A stretch of DNA of 64,000 nucleotides from Cladocopium goreaui (taxonomy: Eukaryota > Sar > Dinophyceae > Suessiales > Symbiodiniaceae). The position numbers and the translations under genes are program-made. Each line of letters begins with the position of its first letter. The stretch's first letter is position 1. Of the stretch, positions 30,659-40,769 are shown piece after piece. The stretch lies in contig CAMXCT020000902.1 in assembly GCA_947184155.2 (NCBI GenBank), forward strand, positions 742,735 to 806,734, given 5' to 3'. The notes under the pieces are model-generated. The model was not told the origin of the DNA, searched no databases, and was given only the letters and a program-made list of their open reading frames with translations.

Positions 30659-30840
30659 GTCATTCTAGCTGTGTAAGGGCGAAGTTCATCCGCCCAGGTG
30701 CTGTCGGTGCAGACTTTGAAGGGTGGCTGTTTAAGTCAAAGCAAAGATGGAAGGCTGCGGATTCGACATACGTTCCTTTCCCAGAATTGGAGAATTTTTT
30801 TGAGGGAGAATCTGAATCAACCTCCAATGTGCTGGGCTAA
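30659..30840 (+). CDS. Exon 3 of the set, to a stop
   Basis: After TCCCCCACAG| it reads GHSSCVRAKFIRPGAVGADF, EGWLFKSKQRWKAADSTYVP and FPELENFFEGESESTSNVLG to TAA 30838-30840. A donor at AAT|GTGCTG would allow continuation instead of ending here. Aromatic and basic; function unknown. Confidence 0.52.
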
Positions 30841-31106
30841 AAACGATGGTTTCTTGTAGATTATCCCTTAAACAAATCCACGGTTCCTTCTGATGTCAGG
30901 GCCAGCTATGAATGCTTAGCAATTGCTACATGTATCTCATTATGATATCCATCAAATATCATAAAATCCTATTGAATCCATGTATAAACATGTATAAACC
31001 CCATAAAAATATATAAAAATCATAAAGTCATATACAATCCCCACAAATCATAGGTGTCCAAGGGGGTGTTGCAAAACGTCTCTGAAGACCTGCATTGATT
31101 CCGCAG

Positions 31107-31149
31107 GGTGAAGCTGTGGGACCTTGAGACCCAGCAACTGAGATGGGAG
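31107..31149 (+). CDS. WD40-like exon
   Basis: After GATTCCGCAG| it reads VKLWDLETQQLRWE, the classic end of a WD40 blade, then GAG|GCGCGC (GC donor). WD40 blades form protein-interaction propellers. Only this blade end is clear. Confidence 0.5.
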
Positions 31150-31345
31150 GCGCGCCCGAAAAAAAAAAAAAAAGAATTTGCGATGATTTGTTCTGGGTCC
31201 AATTCGGGAAAAACAACAACCATGATTTTTCAGGATTTTTTCGAGCTTAAACATTTAGCAGGTCAGGCAGCCCTGATGATTCTAAGTTGATCTATATAAG
31301 TTGTAACTGGGCAGCCCAGTTTTTCCTCTAAAAACCCGCGCAGGT

Positions 31346-31459
31346 GGCTACCGACAGTTGCTCCTTTTGCAGAGTTCTGGTGGAGCCCCAAGGAGGCGCA
31401 TCCAGGGCCACTTCCCCACAGTGTGCGGTGTTTTGTGCGCATCCAAGAAGACAGAACCG
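31346..31459 (+). CDS. Possible exon, WD40-like
   Basis: Open between CGCGCAG| and ACC|GTAATT. One frame reads GHFPTVCGVLCASKKTEP, resembling the start of a WD40 blade (GH-x3-V). The frame choice relative to 31107-31149 is not settled. Confidence 0.3.
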
Positions 31460-32075
31460 TAATTGAAATATGTGAAAATAATAGGAAAATGATGAAAGAA
31501 TGGCAATATCATGCAATATCCAAATTATATCTCACTTTGAGATGGTTTTGTAATCGGTTCATGTCAGTTCATGTTTTGTTTCATGCTTCATTCTGACAAG
31601 TCGACACGAACCCCGTTCTCAGATGAACCATGACCGCTCCGACCGGCTTCCAAGTCCCAAAATCATCCAAAATCCACTTTTCGCACCATAGAGCTATGAT
31701 CACACAGGGGCAAGAATCGACAAGAAGGACAAAACCTGACTGCTACATGCTGCAAGATTTGCCATCCTGGGCTCTGGAAGTCTTTCCAGGAGATGATTCC
31801 AGCAGTGGCACACCACTGTACAGGGCCAAGCGGACAGTTTGAATGAGCAGAGATGAATCAGCATATAGCAGCATATAGCAGCAGTGTATGCACCAAAGGT
31901 ATTCAAGTGTCCAGATCCACTTTTAGCCCGGGAGACCGCCGTGATTTCTTTGCTTTTTCAGATGTGTCATTGCAGAAGAAGGATCATAATCACAATTCTA
32001 TTTTTTTTCGATTGATGACGGGAAAATGTGTTGTTTTTTGGGGTTATATAAAATATATCATATCATGCTCTGCAG

Positions 32076-32165
32076 GTTATTGGGGCTCAGAAACCCAAGT
32101 TGACACTGGACGCCCCCACAATCTTGTTGGCCCTGAGGCTTATCAGCCCTCTCTCTGAACCCCAG
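32076..32165 (+). CDS. Possible exon
   Basis: After TGCTCTGCAG| it reads VIGAQKPKLTLDAPTILLAL then RLISPLSEPQ, up to CAG|GAGATA (GA donor) or on to a stop at 32327. Not recognised. Confidence 0.38.
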
Positions 32166-34236
32166 GAGATAGGCATTTTTGATCCTCGTTTGGCCGCCAG
32201 GGTCCCAGTGGTCTCAGTCTCATCCGAAAGCAGTGCTGGCACCATAGAATGGCATAGTAACCGTAGAACCCGCTGCTGCAGGTTCCAAGTGGTACCGCTC
32301 CACCGTTGGAGCCTTGAGATGCCCTGACTTTGAGGCTTTGGCTCCTGGGTTTTGGACATTTGAAACAGAGGGGGATGTCCCAGGATCATCACGATTCCAT
32401 TATGATTCCATATGATTCCATGCTTGGAGTTGTTTTTTTGATGGGTCAGATCCAATCACCCAGTTCTCCCAGTTGTCAGCGCCAAGGGCAGAACAGCTGC
32501 TGGTGTCACGGCTGGTCCTACCCAGGTATCGGGGCCGAGTCCTATTTTGGTGTAAGAATATGTGCCAGAAGCAGAAAAAATAGATGATCGTGATTTATTT
32601 ATTTTATTTATTTTGCAGAGTTACATGTGAAATAGTTACACAATGTTATAGTTGTAAGTTGTAATGGCAAGTTGTACTATACAAGGTTATACGCATAACA
32701 TGCCATTTTTTCTGTACTTGTGTCGGGTCGCTTAAATAGGTTTCGTCCAGATGCACGGATTTCATGTGGGCCCTATGATTTGCATTGATGATTGGAAGAA
32801 TCGCGAAGATATTCAATTCAAACTGTTTGCTGGTTGGTGAATTTATTGTTGTTTTTTTTTTTGGGGGGGGGCACTTCAAAATTCCGCTAATGGGCAGAAT
32901 CCACCAAAGAGATCCAAAGAGCAGATGGAAGTAGTTGATCATTTGATCTTTGAAGTCAGATCAGCTACTTACATTCTCCTGGGGCTTGAACCCAGTCCCA
33001 TCCCATGGGTTTTGTCGTTGGAAGGTCGGAACGAGAAGCCGGGCGTGGCTTCTCAGCCTTCCTGGAAAATCACAGTGTAGGTGGGAAACAACAGCTGATG
33101 AATTACTTTCATGACATTCTATATTAGTTATTTAGCATTATACAAATTGCACGGAGAGATAAACTTCTGTTGACGATCTTCAGGTAAGAGCATCTGGGTA
33201 TATCATGGTATATCTGGATACAGTATCTGGGTGCATCCAGCTATCCAGCTGCAAAGGAATGCAAAGGATAGATCATTTTCCACCAAGCCAAGGATGTGTA
33301 CAGACCTTTGCCGCTGCCCCCCGCTGGGCAGTGTCCTCAGATGCCAGATCATGAAGCTCTCAACAGACAGATTTTGGCCAGGGTTACCAGAAATGTTACC
33401 TTGAGGGGCAACAGGAGTCGCATGAGATATTCATAAACATATATTCATGAGATATCATGATAGATCATGAGATGAACGATTTTAGCTATGTCCAGGTGTT
33501 GCCTGATCCTGAAGCATTTCGGCTTTGATTTGTGTATAGGACCGGTTTTCCCTGCGTCATTCTGACGTGCCTCGACCTACGACCTTTTGATGTGGGGCGT
33601 TGCAGGGTTGATATAGGGTTATTCCGAGATGTTTTCAGGTGTTGAGAAATTAATCGGGTTTGCTCCATGGATATGATCGTTGATTGGTAATTATTAAGGA
33701 TATGTATATATTATACATATTTATACATATAATTATACAATCTATCTATCTATATATATATATATCACAAAACTATGTCAACGTATGTGCAGCTGTTGTG
33801 AGCATTCCAACTGGCAACAGTTCTTGGGGTTGTCTACTCACAGATCTGCATCCTCCTGAGAGAGCATGGGCAGGACAGAACAGCCTCCCACAAGATGCTT
33901 GACATTTTTTTCTACCCATGTGTCCAACTTCAAAAAGTACTTGCATTTTTCAATATATGTTTGAATTACCACGATGTCCAAAATGAATACTAATTATTAC
34001 ACTATACAGATTTAGCTATGAACCTCCATGTTTTATAGGGATTTTGCATTGCCATGTGACATGTTTGATAGTCTCAGAGGGTATCTCAGGTGGTTTCCCC
34101 ATGCAGCGGGACAAGAAGCGCGTCCGCTGCGACCGATGGGCGCGACTTCGCAGCTCGCCTTTGCTGATGGCTTCAACGGCAGACGCTTGGGTCGCGGTTG
34201 TGCAGCTGGGGGATGCTGGTACCGATTGACAACATA
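32166..34236. other. Sparse region with two weak exon candidates
   Basis: Candidates are 33293-33390 (KDVYRPLPLPPAGQCPQMPD...) and 34109-34215 (RPMGATSQLAFADGFNGRRL...GCAAGGCW), both plus strand without firm splice sites. Poly-T/poly-G at 32847-32871 and a TATC/TATA run at 33740-33765 are also present. Confidence 0.3.
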
Positions 34237-34345
34237 TACCCTCTGGTTATGTCAACATAGCTATTGAAAATGGCCATTTATAGTGGAATTTCCCATGAAA
34301 AATGGTGGATCTTTCCATAGTTTTTTGTATGTTTACCAGAGGGTA
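34237..34345. mobile_element. MITE-1 copy 9
   Basis: 109 bp, ends TACCCTCTGG and CCAGAGGGTA, with the TTTTTTGTATG variant. It abuts MITE-2 at 34349. Confidence 0.9.
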
Positions 34346-34348
34346 TAT

Positions 34349-34453
34349 CTGGTTGGTGGTTTGGAACATGGTTTATTTTCCCCATCTATTGGGAATGTCA
34401 TCATCCCAACTGACGAATATGGTTCATTTCCCCAATAGTTGGGATGATGATCC
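34349..34453. mobile_element. MITE-2 copy 1, left part, split by the retrotransposon
   Basis: Starts CTGGTTGGTGGTTTGGAACA. The matching right end (GTTGAAACCATCAACCAG) lies at 43563-43581 on the other side of the LTR element. Flanking ATAT on both outer sides is a plausible target duplication. An intact relative is at 52341-52438. Confidence 0.82.
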
Positions 34454-34625
34454 TGTGAAATTCCAGCCGAATGTCCTTGGTCTCATAGCATCAGCATGTA
34501 TGCACCGCAGTGCACTGGGCCGAGATATCAGCAAAAAGGGGCGCCTTTTGATTGCAGCCATGGCATGTTTCATTTGATTCAATTGCATTTGCAACACTGG
34601 GTATCTTTGCACATACTACAGTGAG
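34454..34625 (+). repeat. 5' LTR
   Basis: 172 bp beginning TGTGAAATTCCAGCCG and ending CTACAGTGAG; identical to the 3' LTR. Confidence 0.95.
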
Positions 34626-34626
34626 T

Positions 34627-34639
34627 TGGCACCGGAGCC
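34627..34639 (+). promoter_or_regulatory. Probable primer-binding site
   Basis: TGGCACCGGAGCC lies one base inside the 5' LTR, where Copia elements pair with the 3' end of a tRNA (TGG complements the CCA end). Which tRNA is not determined. Confidence 0.55.
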
Positions 34640-34649
34640 TCGTGTCGAC

Positions 34650-37600
34650 ATGCGTGAATACCATCTGCCCAACTATGATCCTCCTGAAAGTGACACCTGG
34701 GAAAGGTTCCATCGAGAGTTCGATCTATTTGGAGACGATGATGAAGTTAGCAGTAGTTACTCCGAACCTCCTGTGAACCGTATGCCACCAGTGCCACCTG
34801 TGGATGAGACAGTTGATGGCAGCACGCATGGCAGATCCAGGGATTCGTCGAAGTGGCGATGCTATCAGTGTGGCTCGAATCTGTTTACTTGGAACACCTC
34901 CTCTCAGAAGTGGACATGCATGGGTTGTCACAGCACGGATTTCTATGACTCCACGCAACCTAGACGACATGAGACTGCTGAGGGATGCTGGGTTTATGTG
35001 CCGAGGACGGGTTCAGAGCAGCAACAGCAACAATGGGCGACACCGCAGTCTCCACCTTCTGACGGCGGGATTTCTGGGGCGGAATGGCATGACAGCGAAA
35101 GCCATACAACCGATCCTGTGATAGATCCTGACATGATGAGCTCATCATCTCGAAGAAGACGCCGGAGACGTGGTCGCGTCGATAATCAACCGGAAGCCCA
35201 TGAGATGCGTGCAACTGGACAAGATGATTTGGGTCTTTCGAGTGCGAATCAATCTCGCATTGTGGACCTTTTGTCACAGCTGGTTGCAAATCAGATGAGA
35301 ACAGACAATAGCCAAGGTTCGTGGACATCTCAGCGTGGGCCCGCACGTGGTGTGCGCTGGCGCGGTGGAACACCTCCAAGTCCACCTCTTTGGAAGAATT
35401 CAGCTGACCTTCGTGCTTTCGCGAGATGGGAGCGCAAGGTGGAAGTTTGGGCTTTGCAGATGAAAGCGTTCATGCCAGCAGCTGATGCCGCACTTTCTTT
35501 GTTTACCTCCTTGTCAGGGGAGGCTGAACTGGAGACAGAGCATATCGATCTGGAAAAGGTGCATTCCAATGACGGCATCAAGTACCTGGTTGAGACGCTT
35601 CGTGAACCTCTGCAACAAAAGGTCCTCTTCCAAAAACGGAAGCTTTTGTCGGACTATGAGAACATTTCCAGGTACCCCAACGAATCAGTTCGGCAATTTG
35701 CGAACAGATATGTGCGTGTGGAAAAGGATTTGTCAGCCTTGGGAATCAGCACAACTGGAATGTACGATGATGAAGCTCGGGGAAACCGACTGTTGGAGCG
35801 GTCGAGACTTCCTTTGGATCTCCAAAGGCTTGTTTTGATAGGGGCCGGCAACAGTTTGAAGTTTGACTGTGTTCGAGAATCATTGAACTTTCAGTTTCCT
35901 GACCATCGTCCAAGTCCTCCAGTTACAGGTTCTGGTCAAGTCACTGGCAAATCCAAGGGAAAAGGGTTCCAAAGCACTTCATCCTCTACTCCTTCAACAT
36001 TTTCTCAGAGCTCTTCAAGCACCGCATCATCGTCGTCTTCATATCGGTCTGGATCCAAAGGACAGCATCCAAAACGGGTGTATCAGACTGATCAGGTGGA
36101 CGAAATGGAACAGATTCCTGAGGAAACTGGCGATCAGGTTGAAGATGGCTCTGAGCAAGAGTTTCAAGATGCTGCCGAAGAATGCGTCAATGACGAGAAC
36201 TATGACCAGGCCGAAGATCCGGCCGATGGTGCTGAGGATCAAGATGATCCATCGGAGCTTCAGGACTTAGCCAATGTCCTGACGGTGACATCAAAGAAGC
36301 TGCAATCGACCGTTTTGGGTCGCAAGTTCACTGGAAGACCCAGGTCGATCGAAGAGAGAAAGCGGACCAGTACTTGCTCTGCATGCGGCCAGATGGGCCA
36401 TTGGGCTGGCGACAGCGTTTGCACGGCCTCCAGCAAGGACAAGCCCAACTCCAAAGGAGCTGGAAAGCATGGCAAGGATGGCGGCAAAGGCAAACCTGTC
36501 AAAAAGGCGTTCATGGTGGCCTTCCCTGGGGAGCTATGTGATGAACCACATCTTCAAGATCCATCAGTTAGCAATCCAGTTTTGGGGACAAGTTCATCTT
36601 TGGGTTCAAGTTCATCATTGTCTACCCCTTCACCATTGGGAAATCCTTCCACGTTTTTCACTTTTACCACAGCCCATATGGTAGAGCAAGATCCCTTCAA
36701 CCTCTACATCACGGAAGTTATTGACTTTGCGGGGTACATGATCATAGACACAGCATGCCAAAGATCCTGTTGTAGTTCAAGATGGTTGGATGTTCATGCC
36801 AAGATCCTCTCCCAGTATGGCCTCAAGCCTTACATGTTGGATGTCACGGATGATTTTCAGTTCGGCTCAGGTGGCATCCATCGAGCGTCCAAGCGAGCAT
36901 ATCTGCCAGCAGCTTTGCCAGGTCAGCAGTCAAATGGGCTGTTGTTGGGAGTCAGTGTTTTAAAAGATGCTCAGATTCCTTTCTTGGCAAGCAACACCAT
37001 GTTGGAGAAGCTTGGATGTCTGGTTGATACAGTTAGAAATCGTTTGAAGTTTGAGTTCATTGGCGTTGACATTCCACTTGATCGCATTCATGGACACTAT
37101 GCAGTCAGCATTGTGAATTTTTGGCATGGTATTTCACGTTTACATGTTTGGCAAGAATTGTCTTCTGGAAAGTTTTGGATGGCACCTGAACCGGAAGTGA
37201 TCATTGCAGCACCTGTTGCACAAGATCTTCCAATCGAAAGCCCAGCCGATGAACTCCACGAACGTTCCTCCAGAATGGCTGATTCGTTGGAGACGACTGG
37301 TGAAGCGGATGATGACCCTCTTCCTCCGCACCTTGCGCAGTATGAGCAGGATGGTGGGCATGGGACTGGCTCCGAGAACATGGCTCACCATGTTGGAGCA
37401 GCAACTCATGATGGAGGAGGACCGAATGACCAGGCAGGAGCGAGTACATCCCTTGCCAGCTCTGTGCACCCATCCAGAGTTCCGAAGGTATGGCAACAAG
37501 TCGGGCAGGTACAGCCAGTGCCTGCAATGCCGCCAGACTTTCAAGTTCAACACCGACCTTCAAGGATGGGAACAATTTGGAGAGCAGTCGTCACGGCCCT

Positions 37601-40600
37601 CATCGCAGTTGCCACTGCCATCTCCTTCGAATATCCTGCCAGCCAAGGGCCGGAGCAAGGGCAAATCGACCAAGGGTTCCACGCCCAAGGTCAAAACATC
37701 GTCGAGGAGGCCGAGAACTTCCAGCCAGGAGCTCACACCATGGGAAGAAGCTGGAATGCCCCAGGACGAGTGGGAACTTGCGATGAGCCATATGCCAATC
37801 GATTCGGAAGACAACGGCCCTTACCAGGACGAGTACCAGGACGATCCGTACGACTGGGAGGGAAGCCTATGAATGATCATTGGGAGATCACACCTGGAGC
37901 TTGTATAAGGCATCACGTGGAGCCGCGATGCCAGCTCTTTGACCCATATGATTCAGAATGTCCTGTCCCTCTCCATCGCCTTCAACATGTTTGCGTGGTT
38001 GAGATGGAGCTGCATGATGGCAATACTGAGGTGGTGCGATATAACTGGACAACAGGGTCCAGACAGCAGTCCTCAGAGCCTTGGACCGGACGAACCATCT
38101 TCAAGTTCAAGGACAAGACTCCATGCTCACTGACCAATGCAACAAAACGAGGTTTGCTGCAACGACTTCGTCACGCGATACATCTTCACAACATCGAGAA
38201 TGTGATGATGTCCAGTCAGAAGCCTCGCACCAAGATTTCCAAGGTTGACCTCTTGGAGACCTTCGCAGGTTCTGCCAATGTCAGCAAGCTGGCCTCGAGA
38301 TGGGGTCTCAAGACCTTGATGCCTGTGGACTACAACACCGGCTTTGACTTGGCGGACCGAAAATGTCAGAAGCAGGTTCAAGAAGCCATTGATCTACATC
38401 GACCTCTGCTGCTTTTGAATGAAATTGACTGCAGACCTTGGACATTGCTTCAGGACAACACCAATTATGTCAACAGACCAGATGAGCTTGCAGCCTGGCG
38501 AGCTGAGGTCAGACCCATGATCGAAAAGATCGTCAAATGGTGCGAGCAACAAGATCGTGACGGTCGTTTCTGGCTGATCGAAAACCCTGAAAGGAGCAGA
38601 CTGTGGGATGAACCTTCCTTGCGACGATTGCTTGAAAGATCAACATCACACATGGTGACATGTCATGCTGGAGCCTATGGAGCGACTAACTCCAAAGGCC
38701 AGATGATCCGAAAAGGTCACAAGTTTGCTGGGAATTGCCCACATGTACTTGATCTACTACAAGAGCGGCTATCTCCTGAAGATCAACGACACTGTGTGCC
38801 ACTTCAAGGCCATGAGACCACGTTGAGTCAGGAGTACTGCCCCGGATTGGTCGAAGCCATTGTCGACGGCCTCTACAAGACAGCGTTTGAAGTTGACCCT
38901 GGACGTTTCCATCAACCACCACAAGAGTTTATAGCTTTTGCTGTTGACAACTTCAACGTTGATGAGGACCTAGACAAATGGCAGAACATCTTCGACTCCA
39001 CTGAGGCACTGTTCAGAAGGACCTCTCACAAGACAATTGTGCTTTCACACTCTGATCCACTGTGGCGTGAGATTGAGAAGTTGGTTCCCTGGCACAGCAT
39101 TGAGCGGATTCAACTTGCTCTCCAACCTGCATTGCACCGTTTTCCAACACATGTGCCGCATACCCACAGGGGTTCAGCCTTGCTATACAACGATGGAACG
39201 AGACAGATCGTCTCTGAAGACCTTGGTGACCTTAGATTTCCCAAGGGCAGATTCCACAAGCCAGTGAACATCGGCATATTTTGGTTTGGTATGGCCCTGT
39301 CACCAGATCAACTGCCAGAACCTTCCCAACCTGCACCAGGACCACCACATCCTGAAGATGACCCTTTGAAGCGGGCAGACATCAGAGATTCCGACATCGC
39401 CTTCAAGAATTCCATCAACTACGGTGCCGACCTGAAGACTTTGGTCGCACGGATGCATCGGAATCTTGGACACCCACCATCAACAGAGCTGAAGAAGTTG
39501 ATGGCCATGAATGGCATTTCGAGCCAGAAGGTGCTGTCAGCTGTAGATGATTTGGTTTGCGCATCATGTTTGCGGACAAGACCACCACCAAAGCCAGCTC
39601 CAGCATCTATGCCTCGATCCAACTTCAGACAGTTTGCAGACGAGATCCAGTTGGACATCGTCTATATCAGGGACGTCGCAGGTAACAATTACCCAGTCCT
39701 TGGAATCATTGACGAGTGCACCCATCTGCATCAAGCATGTCTTTTGGAGTCCAGGTTTCCTGAAGAGATCACTCGGCAGTTCATTCGAACATGGGCTCAA
39801 CCTTTTGGTTTTCCTTTGGTCTGCCGGTTGGACGCTGATGGCAGTTTCCGAGGAGCCTTCGAAGAGTATCTCGACACTACAGGAACCTTTACGGACTATG
39901 TGCCACCAGAGGCACACTATAGAATGGGCCTGGTGGAACGCCACAATGCCACCTTGCGATCCATTGCGGAACGCATCATCGATGCACATGGGATCGTTGG
40001 CCCTGAGCAGATGGAGCAAGCCATAGCTGCCACCACGTTCTCAAAGAATGCCTGCACGTGGTCAAGTGGACGTCCTCCGTTCATTGCAGCTTTTGGCAGA
40101 ATTCCTCGACATGGAGGCTTGGACCTTTTGTCAGATCAGCATGGTTTGGCAACTGGCGGCACTCGTGAGCACATGCAGCAGCTGGCCGACAGTCTCCGTG
40201 CAGAAGCCCAACAGCAGATTGCTGCCATGAATGTGGACTCATCGTTTCGACGATCACTGCTGCGAAAGGCAAAGCCAACTCCTGAGGATGAGTATGTCAT
40301 TGGTGACACCTTGGCATATTGGAGGTGGACTGCACGAAGCGGCCGCAAAAGAGGTGGCTATAAACTGGCCCGAATGCTGGGCTTCGATCCAGATGGCAAG
40401 TCCTTTGGGTTCAGTCTGGCACCAACACCATCAAGTTGGCCCGAGAGCAGGCCAGAAAGGCCTATGGCTTTGAGGCATGGCACCCCGATCCTGCTGATCT
40501 TCGTGCCCTTAGAACAGCCTCTGACAACATCAAGAAGGGCATCTTTGAAGATGAGACGTTGCCCGTGGCCGATGATCCATATCAAGAGCTTGGCAACGAT

Positions 40601-40769
40601 GACAACCTCAAAGAAGTCGAACCAGACTTCATGCCACCAGTTTTTACTCCAGTACCAGATCCACTACTTGAACAACTTTCTCAAGTACGACAACAACCTG
40701 ATTCAGTGCAACCGGATCAAGGATCCATACAACCTCAACTGCCAAACATACAACAATCACAGTCAGTAA
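34650..40769 (+). CDS. Copia gag-protease-methyltransferase-like-integrase polyprotein
   Basis: I choose ATG 34650 (MREYHLPNYDPP); the frame opens at 34626 with TTG. Residue numbers are from that ATG. A C-x2-C...C-x2-C ribbon starts at C71 (CYQCGSN, TCMGC). A gag-like helical region follows (about 200-400). A CCHC-type knuckle with wide last spacing (CSACGQMGHWAGDSVC) starts at C576. The protease region has IIDTAC with D700. A Rossmann methyltransferase-like domain covers about 1198-1415 (LLETFAGSANV, ENPERSRLW). Integrase follows: zinc-binding H...H and CASC from H1603, then D1669, D1728, E1763 (D-D-35-E type). The frame leaves conserved sequence at about 40403 and ends in unrelated residues, so the last 120 codons are probably not native. 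Confidence 0.85.
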   Translation: MREYHLPNYDPPESDTWERFHREFDLFGDDDEVSSSYSEPPVNRMPPVPPVDETVDGSTHGRSRDSSKWRCYQCGSNLFTWNTSSQKWTCMGCHSTDFYDSTQPRRHETAEGCWVYVPRTGSEQQQQQWATPQSPPSDGGISGAEWHDSESHTTDPVIDPDMMSSSSRRRRRRRGRVDNQPEAHEMRATGQDDLGLSSANQSRIVDLLSQLVANQMRTDNSQGSWTSQRGPARGVRWRGGTPPSPPLWKNSADLRAFARWERKVEVWALQMKAFMPAADAALSLFTSLSGEAELETEHIDLEKVHSNDGIKYLVETLREPLQQKVLFQKRKLLSDYENISRYPNESVRQFANRYVRVEKDLSALGISTTGMYDDEARGNRLLERSRLPLDLQRLVLIGAGNSLKFDCVRESLNFQFPDHRPSPPVTGSGQVTGKSKGKGFQSTSSSTPSTFSQSSSSTASSSSSYRSGSKGQHPKRVYQTDQVDEMEQIPEETGDQVEDGSEQEFQDAAEECVNDENYDQAEDPADGAEDQDDPSELQDLANVLTVTSKKLQSTVLGRKFTGRPRSIEERKRTSTCSACGQMGHWAGDSVCTASSKDKPNSKGAGKHGKDGGKGKPVKKAFMVAFPGELCDEPHLQDPSVSNPVLGTSSSLGSSSSLSTPSPLGNPSTFFTFTTAHMVEQDPFNLYITEVIDFAGYMIIDTACQRSCCSSRWLDVHAKILSQYGLKPYMLDVTDDFQFGSGGIHRASKRAYLPAALPGQQSNGLLLGVSVLKDAQIPFLASNTMLEKLGCLVDTVRNRLKFEFIGVDIPLDRIHGHYAVSIVNFWHGISRLHVWQELSSGKFWMAPEPEVIIAAPVAQDLPIESPADELHERSSRMADSLETTGEADDDPLPPHLAQYEQDGGHGTGSENMAHHVGAATHDGGGPNDQAGASTSLASSVHPSRVPKVWQQVGQVQPVPAMPPDFQVQHRPSRMGTIWRAVVTALIAVATAISFEYPASQGPEQGQIDQGFHAQGQNIVEEAENFQPGAHTMGRSWNAPGRVGTCDEPYANRFGRQRPLPGRVPGRSVRLGGKPMNDHWEITPGACIRHHVEPRCQLFDPYDSECPVPLHRLQHVCVVEMELHDGNTEVVRYNWTTGSRQQSSEPWTGRTIFKFKDKTPCSLTNATKRGLLQRLRHAIHLHNIENVMMSSQKPRTKISKVDLLETFAGSANVSKLASRWGLKTLMPVDYNTGFDLADRKCQKQVQEAIDLHRPLLLLNEIDCRPWTLLQDNTNYVNRPDELAAWRAEVRPMIEKIVKWCEQQDRDGRFWLIENPERSRLWDEPSLRRLLERSTSHMVTCHAGAYGATNSKGQMIRKGHKFAGNCPHVLDLLQERLSPEDQRHCVPLQGHETTLSQEYCPGLVEAIVDGLYKTAFEVDPGRFHQPPQEFIAFAVDNFNVDEDLDKWQNIFDSTEALFRRTSHKTIVLSHSDPLWREIEKLVPWHSIERIQLALQPALHRFPTHVPHTHRGSALLYNDGTRQIVSEDLGDLRFPKGRFHKPVNIGIFWFGMALSPDQLPEPSQPAPGPPHPEDDPLKRADIRDSDIAFKNSINYGADLKTLVARMHRNLGHPPSTELKKLMAMNGISSQKVLSAVDDLVCASCLRTRPPPKPAPASMPRSNFRQFADEIQLDIVYIRDVAGNNYPVLGIIDECTHLHQACLLESRFPEEITRQFIRTWAQPFGFPLVCRLDADGSFRGAFEEYLDTTGTFTDYVPPEAHYRMGLVERHNATLRSIAERIIDAHGIVGPEQMEQAIAATTFSKNACTWSSGRPPFIAAFGRIPRHGGLDLLSDQHGLATGGTREHMQQLADSLRAEAQQQIAAMNVDSSFRRSLLRKAKPTPEDEYVIGDTLAYWRWTARSGRKRGGYKLARMLGFDPDGKSFGFSLAPTPSSWPESRPERPMALRHGTPILLIFVPLEQPLTTSRRASLKMRRCPWPMIHIKSLATMTTSKKSNQTSCHQFLLQYQIHYLNNFLKYDNNLIQCNRIKDPYNLNCQTYNNHSQ
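37400..37872 (+). other. Alternate-frame segment with zinc ribbon inside the polyprotein
   Basis: In the +1 frame (open 37204-37872) the sequence encodes LCTHPEFRRYGNKSGRYSQC then LQCRQTFKFNTDLQGWE, a convincing C-x-H...C-x2-C ribbon, followed by Lys/Pro/Ser sequence and an acidic end. The polyprotein frame over the same bases gives low-information residues. This suggests paired compensating indels. Confidence 0.55.
38241..38890 (+). other. Methyltransferase-like domain inside the polyprotein
   Basis: VDLLETFAGSANVSKLASRW resembles the SAM-binding motif of C5-cytosine methyltransferases (F-A-G); PVDYNTGFDL follows as the acidic second strand; IDCRPWTLLQDNTNY sits where the catalytic P-P-C loop is expected, with Cys kept but the two Pro replaced; FWLIENPERSRLW stands at the E-N-V position. 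It is known that Symbiodinium retrotransposons have captured cytosine methyltransferases (de Mendoza and colleagues, 2018). Whether this copy is that lineage or is active cannot be told by eye. Confidence 0.55.

Noticed and set aside
40436-40769. Independent start of the reverse-transcriptase frame at TTG 40436
   Set aside because: Meaningful sequence continues upstream of it to about 40403, so the frame is a shifted continuation of the polyprotein.
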